From Nitrosopumilales archaeon (GTDB taxonomy: Archaea > Thermoproteota > Nitrososphaeria > Nitrososphaerales > Nitrosopumilaceae): a DNA stretch of 10,557 nt. The number at the start of each line of letters is the position of its first letter. The stretch's first letter is position 1. A model generated the notes under the pieces. That model saw nothing but the letters and a program-made list of their open reading frames with translations. It was not told where the DNA came from and searched no databases. The stretch is from NCBI GenBank assembly GCA_016838795.1, contig JAEHKQ010000039.1:1-10557 (forward strand). The letters are read 5' to 3'. Shown here piece after piece: positions 5,058-10,557 of this stretch. The translations under genes were made by a program, and so were the position numbers.

Positions 5058-8000
5058 ATGGAACTAGCAAAGGAGTTTGATGCAAAGAAAATCGAAGGAC
5101 AAATCAGAGAATATTCTGAAAATTTGAATTTGCAGGAAATGATTGAATCTGAAAAAGATCAAAAAATTATGTTTATTGAAGGACCGCCTACCATGAATGG
5201 AATTCCTCATGCTGGCCACCTAAGAGGTCGGGTTATGAAGGATCTTTGGTATAGGTTCAAAACGCTCCAAGGAAACAAGGTGATCTTCAATGCCGGGTGG
5301 GATGCCCAAGGTCTTCCAGTGGAACTCCAAGCAGAAAAAGAACTGGGGGTAACTGGTGGTAAAAATGAAATTTTGGAAAAAGTCGGAATTGAAAAACTTG
5401 TTGCTGAATGCAAGCGTTTAGTTCAGAAATTTAATGCAAAATGGGTCGAGACTGACAAGCTTCTTGGAATATCATTTAATCAAGAAAAAGCATACTGGAC
5501 ACACAAGGATGAGTTTATTGAAAGGGAATGGCAATTTCTAAAAAAAGCAAATGAAAATGGAATTTTAGAAGAAGACTATACTGTAATTGCATATTGTCCT
5601 AGCTGTCAGACATCTCTTAGTCATTCAGAAGTGAATCAGGGATATGCGGAAGTAAAAGATCCATCGTTATACTACAAAGTGAAACTAAAAGACGAAGAAG
5701 CATTTCTAATTGTTTGGACCACGATGCCATTTACTTTGGTAACAGATGCCATGATAGGTCTTAATCCTGAGGAAGATTATCATTATGTTAAAGTTGAAAA
5801 TGAAACTTGGATCATTGGTAAAACAAGATTAGAGGAATTTTTGAAAGAAGTCAAAGTTGAAAAACATTCCGTTGAAAAAACTGTAAAAGGTTCAGCGTTT
5901 GAAGGGAAAAAATACATTCATCCACTTTTAGATGAGATTTCAGGGCTAGCTGAATGCGCAAAAAATGATAATTATCATATCACGGTTGCTGAAAAATTTG
6001 TTGATGTAACGGCAGGAAGTGGAATAGTTCATCTTTCGCCTGCAAATGGAGAAGACGATATCAAGATAGCAAACAAAAGAAAGGTAGAGATTTTTAATCC
6101 AATCAATGATGAAGTAAAATTCACCGATAAAGCTGGAAAGTATTCAGGACTTTTTGTAAGGGATGCTGATGAAAAAATTGTAAATGATCTTAGAGACAAA
6201 AATGCGCTTGTAAGAATTGGAAAAATCAGACATGAGTATCCACTTTGTTGGCGTTCTCAACATCCACTTGTTTGGCTTGCAAGAAAAGGTTGGTTTTACA
6301 AACTTGATAGGCTTGGTGATAAGGCAATTCAAGCAGCTGAAGCTGTAGAATATTATTATGAGGCTCCAAAAAATCGATTTTTAGGAATAATTAAGGAAAA
6401 ACATCCTTGGTGTATTTCTAGGGAAAGGTTTTGGGGGTGTCCTTTGCCAGTATGGCTGTGTAAGGAATGTGGAAATCAAAACTGGTTTTATTCCAGAAAA
6501 GAAATCGTTGACTCGGCTTCCGAACTTCCTGATGGCCAAGATTTTGAATTGCATAAACCATGGATAGATAATATCAAAATTAAATGCCAAAAATGTGGCA
6601 GTTCAAACACGAAGAGAGAGCAGTATGTGTTAGATACCTGGCACAATAGTGGTTCTGCACCATACTCTTCTTTGTCTAATGAGGAATATGCAAAAAATAT
6701 TCCTGCGCCTTTTTTCACTGAAGGAATTGATCAGACTAGAGGTTGGGCCTACACACTTCTCATAGAAAATGTAATTTTGAATAATGCGCCTGTTGCTCCA
6801 TACAAAGCATTTTTGTTTCAAGGACATGTTCTTGACAAAAATGGTAACAAGATGAGTAAAAGTTTAGGAAACGTAATTGATGCTGAAGAACTTTTAAAAA
6901 AATATCCAGTTGATTTGATTCGGTTTTATTTCATTTGGAAATCAAGCCCGATAGAACCGCTTAACTTCAGCACTGAAGAATTAATGTCAAGACCTTATCA
7001 AGTTGTCAGTACACTGTATCACCTACACCTCTATTTCAAACAAAATAGTGAATATGACAAATTTGATTCTAATTTAACAATTAAATGGGCAAAAGAAAAA
7101 AAATTATTATCATCGCCAGATATTTGGTTATTATCAAAGCTTCAAAAATTAATTAAAAAAACAACTGAAGATTATGAAAAATGTAAATTGCATGAAGCCG
7201 CACGAGCAATTGAAGATTTTATTATTAATTCTTTGAGTCAGGTCTACATTCCAATTACACGAGTAGAGCTTTGGGAAGATGATGAAAAGAAAAAAGATCG
7301 TAGATTAGCAATCTATACCGTTTTGTATGAAACCTTAAGAACACTCGATATTTTGATTCATCCACTATGCCCGTTTACTAGTGAATATCTGTATTTGGGA
7401 ACATTTGCTCAGAAAAAAAGTGTCTTATTGGAAGATTTTCCTCAAGCTCAAGAATCTTTAGAGGATGAAAAGATTGAAGGATCATTTGATTTACTGAAAG
7501 AGGTCACCTCAATTTCTTCTGCAGCTAGAATGAAAGGCAAGTTAAAACGACGCTGGCCACTTAATGAGACCATAATTTGCGTTGAAAAGGGTCAAAAAGA
7601 AAAACTAGAATCTCTATCGGACCTTTTAGTCACTCAGCTAAATGTTGAAAAATATACCATTTATGAAATTGAAAGGAAGGAAGGTTTGGAACAATTTTTA
7701 CAGCTGGATCAATTGGGACTCCCTATTATTCCTAAAATTGAGCTTGAAAGAAAAAGAATTGGGCCTAAAGTCAAACAGCACATGGGAAAACTTGTACAAA
7801 AGTTTTCTGAAATAAATCCAAGCGACATTATAGATTCTTTGAAAAAAAATGCTAAATTTACTTTTGATATTGATGGCGAATCGATAGTTTTGGAAATAGA
7901 TGACTTTTTGATTTATTATGATGCTGAAGATGGATTTGCTGTATCGGAACGGGATAATACAGTGGTCTTCATTTCAACTGTAAGAAATCAAGAAATGATG

Positions 8001-8252
8001 GCCAAAGGCCTTGTGAAGGATTTGGCAAGAAGACTTCAAACATTACGAAAGGAAAGAGGATACAAACCAACAGACATACTTAATGTAGCTTCAATCTTGG
8101 GTTTGGATGATGTTTCTTTAGGTATGCTTAAAGAAAAAGAGAAAGAATTGGCGTTTTTGGTTCGTGTAAAGCAAGTTTCCTTTACTGAATCATGCAAAGA
8201 GTACATTGATGATGACATTGATGGTAAAAAAATTAGAATTTCAGTAGAGTAA
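5058..8252 (+). CDS. ileS: Isoleucyl-tRNA synthetase, archaeal type
   Basis: Charges tRNA-Ile with isoleucine. It is a 1064-residue class I synthetase. Order of parts: the HIGH-equivalent in PHAGH (50-54) after EGPPTMNGI; GWDAQGLPVE (80-89); Cys180/Cys183 (CPSC); a CP1 editing domain from WTTMPFT (220-226) to GSGIVHLSPANGEDD (320-334), with the conserved editing aspartates at the end; Cys468/Cys471 and Cys510/Cys513 as likely zinc ligands; the IleRS-type GIDQTRGW; KMSKS at 598-602; a helical anticodon-binding domain; and a C-terminal extension with AKGLVKDLARRLQTLRKERG, typical of archaeal and eukaryotic IleRS (DUF5915-like). Several signature positions differ from bacterial IleRS (PHAGH; GWDAQ for GWDCH; WTTMPFT for WTTTPWT; HNSG for FDSG). 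DQTRGW and the overall length favour IleRS over ValRS or LeuRS. The copper-protein gene follows after 23 bp. Confidence 0.95.
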   Translation: MELAKEFDAKKIEGQIREYSENLNLQEMIESEKDQKIMFIEGPPTMNGIPHAGHLRGRVMKDLWYRFKTLQGNKVIFNAGWDAQGLPVELQAEKELGVTGGKNEILEKVGIEKLVAECKRLVQKFNAKWVETDKLLGISFNQEKAYWTHKDEFIEREWQFLKKANENGILEEDYTVIAYCPSCQTSLSHSEVNQGYAEVKDPSLYYKVKLKDEEAFLIVWTTMPFTLVTDAMIGLNPEEDYHYVKVENETWIIGKTRLEEFLKEVKVEKHSVEKTVKGSAFEGKKYIHPLLDEISGLAECAKNDNYHITVAEKFVDVTAGSGIVHLSPANGEDDIKIANKRKVEIFNPINDEVKFTDKAGKYSGLFVRDADEKIVNDLRDKNALVRIGKIRHEYPLCWRSQHPLVWLARKGWFYKLDRLGDKAIQAAEAVEYYYEAPKNRFLGIIKEKHPWCISRERFWGCPLPVWLCKECGNQNWFYSRKEIVDSASELPDGQDFELHKPWIDNIKIKCQKCGSSNTKREQYVLDTWHNSGSAPYSSLSNEEYAKNIPAPFFTEGIDQTRGWAYTLLIENVILNNAPVAPYKAFLFQGHVLDKNGNKMSKSLGNVIDAEELLKKYPVDLIRFYFIWKSSPIEPLNFSTEELMSRPYQVVSTLYHLHLYFKQNSEYDKFDSNLTIKWAKEKKLLSSPDIWLLSKLQKLIKKTTEDYEKCKLHEAARAIEDFIINSLSQVYIPITRVELWEDDEKKKDRRLAIYTVLYETLRTLDILIHPLCPFTSEYLYLGTFAQKKSVLLEDFPQAQESLEDEKIEGSFDLLKEVTSISSAARMKGKLKRRWPLNETIICVEKGQKEKLESLSDLLVTQLNVEKYTIYEIERKEGLEQFLQLDQLGLPIIPKIELERKRIGPKVKQHMGKLVQKFSEINPSDIIDSLKKNAKFTFDIDGESIVLEIDDFLIYYDAEDGFAVSERDNTVVFISTVRNQEMMAKGLVKDLARRLQTLRKERGYKPTDILNVASILGLDDVSLGMLKEKEKELAFLVRVKQVSFTESCKEYIDDDIDGKKIRISVE

Positions 8253-8275
8253 GTGATCATTAAGAAAACGCCATC

Positions 8276-9268
8276 ATGAAATCTTTGTTTTTTATTTTCT
8301 GTATCTATTTTCTTTTGCTTACATTTCAAACTACAATTGCAGAAGAACAAACTGTTTCAATTCCATTTGGTGCTCATGATCCTACCTTTGATACTCCTGT
8401 AGAAAATTGGTATGAACCGCCAGTAATTTCAATTCAAAGGGGAGATACTGTAAGTTGGATTAATGATGATCAAGAAGGTCATACTGTTACCAGCGGAGAA
8501 GGGCCAGGAAGGTTTGGATGGATGGGTGGGGACAAATTTGGTGAACCAGATGGTTTTTTTGACAGTGGAAGATTCATGAAAGGGGAATCTTGGTCATTTA
8601 CATTCAACAAAGCTGGTCTGTTTAGATATTTTTGTACCTTCCATCCTTGGATGGAAGGAATTGTTGTTGTGGGGGAATCAATCCCAGATTATCCTCATGA
8701 TTCTATGGGGAAGAAAATAGAAAAATTTCCTGTGATTGAATATACTGCTGATGGAATAATTGAGCTCGATATGACATGGGAACCAAATGTTATCAAAACT
8801 AACGAGAAGGTTACATTCATTTATCAAACTTATGACCCAGCTGCTAATACAAATTTAGACAAAATGAAGTATGATCTAATACTGATTCAAAACGGTGATG
8901 AAATATTTCGTGATGAAGGTTTGACTGGCATTGGTGGAGATTACCGAAATTTTATCTTTGAGTTCCCTGGACCAATAGAGATTAGATTTGAAAATATTCA
9001 AAGCGGTGGAACCTCAGGAATTGAAAGTTCGGCTAGAGCACCAGCCGCTTTTCCTTCCTTAAGAACAGTAACGTTTACTACAATGGTTTATGAAAATCCA
9101 GATGTAATATCTACAGATGAAATAGTGGTTCAGCCAGCAAAAAGATTAGAGCTACAGTATGAGATTCTAGTTGCAATAATTGTGCTTCCAGGTGGCTTGG
9201 CGGTGGCAGCTGTATTATACATGATGTATGGGAAAGGAAAACCAGCAAAAAAGAGCACTGCAGTTTAG
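8276..9268 (+). CDS. Secreted, membrane-anchored blue (type 1) copper protein
   Basis: A 330-residue predicted extracytoplasmic electron carrier. A Sec signal peptide covers about residues 1-22 (hydrophobic 4-17, likely cleavage after TIA). A cupredoxin domain at about 25-135 has the type 1 copper ligands His69 (EGHTV) and the cluster Cys120-x2-His123-x2-Met126 (FCTFHPWM), as in plastocyanin-like proteins. Residues about 150-285 look like a second beta-sandwich domain of unknown role. One transmembrane helix at about 296-317 precedes a basic tail (GKGKPAKK), so the copper domain faces outward. Ammonia-oxidising archaea carry many such proteins, thought to replace cytochrome c; a role in respiratory electron flow is inference. 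The gap from ileS is 23 bp without an evident TATA box, so read-through from ileS or a promoter inside ileS is likely. A T-rich tract follows the stop. Confidence 0.9.
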   Translation: MKSLFFIFCIYFLLLTFQTTIAEEQTVSIPFGAHDPTFDTPVENWYEPPVISIQRGDTVSWINDDQEGHTVTSGEGPGRFGWMGGDKFGEPDGFFDSGRFMKGESWSFTFNKAGLFRYFCTFHPWMEGIVVVGESIPDYPHDSMGKKIEKFPVIEYTADGIIELDMTWEPNVIKTNEKVTFIYQTYDPAANTNLDKMKYDLILIQNGDEIFRDEGLTGIGGDYRNFIFEFPGPIEIRFENIQSGGTSGIESSARAPAAFPSLRTVTFTTMVYENPDVISTDEIVVQPAKRLELQYEILVAIIVLPGGLAVAAVLYMMYGKGKPAKKSTAV

Positions 9269-9292
9269 ATATTTTTTAACATTTGACATTTC
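9269..9292 (+). terminator. T-rich terminator after the copper-protein gene
   Basis: Right after the TAG stop comes a run of six T (9272-9277) followed by more T-rich sequence up to 9292, fitting archaeal oligo-T termination. The second half overlaps the left arm of an inverted repeat. Confidence 0.4.
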
Positions 9293-9315
9293 AAGACAAA
9301 AAGTAAGTCAAATGT
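9279..9315. repeat. 9-bp inverted repeat, possible hairpin or operator
   Basis: ACATTTGAC (9279-9287) is exactly inverted as GTCAAATGT (9307-9315) with a 19-nt spacer. It lies in the 123-bp gap between the copper-protein gene and the 109-residue gene, about 46 bp upstream of the latter's TATA-like box. It could be an mRNA 3' hairpin or a site for a dimeric regulator. The rest of the gap (9316-9360) shows nothing recognisable. Confidence 0.45.
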
Positions 9316-9360
9316 GAATAGATTTCTTGTAGTAAGTGGTTAACTTTTAGCTCATCTGGC

Positions 9361-9370
9361 ATAATAAATA
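9361..9370 (+). promoter_or_regulatory. TATA-like box of the 109-residue gene
   Basis: ATAATAAATA lies 22-31 bp upstream of the ATG at 9392. The gene is preceded by a C-run (five C before ATG) and no Shine-Dalgarno sequence, fitting a leaderless transcript. Confidence 0.5.
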
Positions 9371-9391
9371 CAAAATCTGTCATATACCCCC

Positions 9392-9721
9392 ATGGTCAAG
9401 CAAATTAGTCTTGATGCCTGGCAAATTCAGCATCTTACAGATTTGCTTAAACAGGGCTCATTAGTTGTAGCCAAAACAAATACCCCAATTGTCCTGTACC
9501 GACAAACGATTGAGGAAGAAGAAAACTCCTATGAAGAAATTGTGTGTACTTTAGCATCACATCATGTGATCGAGCAACTTGTTACATCAGGGGGTCCATT
9601 AGTTCCAAATTTTCATCAGCAATTTGTATTTTCTATAGAAGAATATCCAGAACATTTGATGAGAAAAAGCAGGGACCTTTTCTTACAAATTGTATCCTTA
9701 CTTGAAATCCAGCTCAAGTAA
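9392..9721 (+). CDS. Unrecognised 109-residue cytoplasmic protein
   Basis: I do not recognise a family. The protein has no signal peptide, membrane segment or Cys-rich motif (one Cys, residue 52). An amphipathic N-terminal helix (about 7-21) is followed by alternating short strands (SLVVAKTN, TPIVLYRQ), an acidic stretch EEEEN (41-45), a His pair at 57-58, and a C-terminal helix at about 87-107, suggesting a compact alpha/beta fold. That it is a real gene is supported by its own TATA-like box at leaderless spacing, an ATG start, coding composition like its neighbours, and non-overlapping placement between the copper protein and sucC. The gap to sucC is 42 bp, but sucC has its own box, so they need not be co-transcribed. 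Confidence 0.75.
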   Translation: MVKQISLDAWQIQHLTDLLKQGSLVVAKTNTPIVLYRQTIEEEENSYEEIVCTLASHHVIEQLVTSGGPLVPNFHQQFVFSIEEYPEHLMRKSRDLFLQIVSLLEIQLK

Positions 9722-9733
9722 ACACCCTACAAA

Positions 9734-9740
9734 TTATAAG
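9734..9740 (+). promoter_or_regulatory. TATA-like box of sucC
   Basis: TTATAAG within an AT-rich stretch lies 24-30 bp upstream of the sucC ATG at 9764, again fitting a leaderless transcript. Confidence 0.5.
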
Positions 9741-9763
9741 TATCAGACATCCAGAATTTTTTC

Positions 9764-10557
9764 ATGCGATTATTAGAGTATCAAGCTAAAGAGTTATTCA
9801 AAGAATTTGGGATTAGAATTCCACATAGTCTTACATCTAAAGACATCGAACAGGGTAGAAAAGATGCAAAGGAGCTAGGATTCCCATTTGTAATCAAAAT
9901 TCAGGTTCCCGTTGGTGGAAGGGGTAAGGCAGGAGGAATTCAAAAATGCAATAATGAAGATGAATTTGAGTTGAAATATCCGCAGGTTTTAGGATTGACA
10001 ATCAAAGGAGAAAAGGCTCGTGCCATATTGCTTGAAAAAATGGCTGAGATTAAAAAGGAACTGTATCTGTCTTTGTTTTTGAATCGTGGTAAAAGATGCT
10101 ATACCATCATTGCTTCTGCAGACGGAGGAGTCGAAATTGAATCAGTCAAAAGCCAGATTATCCGTGAAGTTGGTTTAGGCAAAGTGGAAGAGGATGTTGC
10201 TAGGGATGTTGCGAAGGAAATGAATCTAGAAGGAAAAAGTGCAGATGATCTTGTAGAAATTCTTCAAAAATTATCAAAACTCACAATTGAAAAAGAAACA
10301 GAGCTTGTTGAAATTAATCCTCTTGCCGTATTGGATGATGATTCGTTGATGGCTCTTGATGGTAAAGTCATCACTGATGATAACTCAAATTTTAGACATG
10401 AAGAATTGCAAAAATATCAAGAAAGATCAGAGATTGAGGAAAGAGCAGAAAAAAGTGGATTTTCTCTTGTTGAATTAGATGGAAATATTGCAGTAGTTGG
10501 AAATGGTGCAGGTCTTGTAATGTCAACTCTAGACATGTTGTCTGATAATGGAGGAAA
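9764..10557 (+). CDS. sucC: Succinyl-CoA synthetase (ADP-forming) beta subunit, 3' end cut by window
   Basis: Beta subunit of succinate--CoA ligase, which couples succinyl-CoA cleavage to ATP formation in the TCA cycle; it needs a SucD alpha subunit, expected just downstream. 264 codons are present of a usual 360-390. Visible: the N-terminal LLEYQAKELF (family EYQAKELF); ATP-grasp loop VPVGGRGKAGGI near residues 48-59; ELYLSLFLNR; ASADGGVEIESV; VEINPLAV with the conserved metal-site Asn; DGKVITDDNSNFR; and GAGLVMSTLDMLSDNGG at the edge, the start of the CoA-ligase domain. The start is ATG 9764 at the family N-terminus, with a TATA-like box upstream. Thaumarchaea also have fused acyl-CoA synthetases in the 3-hydroxypropionate/4-hydroxybutyrate cycle, but this N-terminus is that of a stand-alone SucC. 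Confidence 0.95.
   Translation, partial: MRLLEYQAKELFKEFGIRIPHSLTSKDIEQGRKDAKELGFPFVIKIQVPVGGRGKAGGIQKCNNEDEFELKYPQVLGLTIKGEKARAILLEKMAEIKKELYLSLFLNRGKRCYTIIASADGGVEIESVKSQIIREVGLGKVEEDVARDVAKEMNLEGKSADDLVEILQKLSKLTIEKETELVEINPLAVLDDDSLMALDGKVITDDNSNFRHEELQKYQERSEIEERAEKSGFSLVELDGNIAVVGNGAGLVMSTLDMLSDNGG

Noticed and set aside
8036..8350. Minus-strand open frame across the ileS end and the copper-protein signal peptide
   Set aside because: Antisense to two well-supported genes, with no promoter or recognisable motif.
9348..9359. TAGCTCATCTGG resembles the D-arm of a tRNA
   Set aside because: No matching second half of the D stem, and no acceptor, anticodon or T-arm (GTTCRA) sequence around it.
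1..10557. Search for a defence island, mobile element, CRISPR array or prophage
   Set aside because: No transposase, integrase, terminal repeats, regularly spaced repeats or toxin-antitoxin pair; the content is core metabolism and translation.

Overview
The window is an AT-rich, densely packed archaeal chromosome segment. Its best fit is an ammonia-oxidising thaumarchaeon (Nitrososphaerota, Nitrosopumilus-like). Four things support this: start codons with no Shine-Dalgarno sequence but a TATA-like box about 22-34 bp upstream (leaderless transcripts); many TTG and GTG starts; an isoleucyl-tRNA synthetase with an archaeal-style C-terminal extension; and a secreted, membrane-anchored blue-copper protein of the sort common in copper-dependent ammonia oxidisers. 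The lineage is inferred from protein family resemblance, not from a search.

Layout. Bases 2-226 hold the 3' part of a small Cys/His-rich, probably zinc-binding protein. Facing it tail to tail (232-1212, minus) is a metallo-beta-lactamase/beta-CASP-like nuclease, which diverges from purN (1272-1889, plus). A small cupin gene (1886-2206, minus) converges on purN and diverges from folD (2286-3152, plus). folD overlaps a 5-formyltetrahydrofolate cyclo-ligase gene (3139-3696, plus). purD (3691-4953, minus) converges on that pair and diverges from ileS (5058-8252, plus). After ileS, all on the plus strand, come the blue-copper protein (8276-9268), an unrecognised 109-residue protein (9392-9721) and the first 264 codons of sucC (9764 to the right edge).

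How the genes fit together. Bases 1272-4953 form a one-carbon/purine neighbourhood. PurD makes glycinamide ribonucleotide (GAR), FolD makes 10-formyl-tetrahydrofolate, PurN uses that formyl group on GAR, and the cyclo-ligase returns 5-formyl-tetrahydrofolate to the usable pool. They are not one operon but lie in alternating orientation, with tail-to-tail junctions of +5, -4 and -6 bp and short divergent promoter regions. ileS, the copper protein and sucC are core translation, electron-transfer and central-carbon genes.

I see no CRISPR array, insertion sequence, phage gene, tRNA or rRNA, and no convincing new multi-gene system. The points worth a second look are small: a nearly symmetric shared promoter between the nuclease and purN, a hairpin at the stop codons of a convergent gene pair, the small zinc-finger-like protein, the unknown 109-residue gene, a hairpin-capable inverted repeat near 9.3 kb, and non-canonical signature residues in IleRS, FolD and the cupin.
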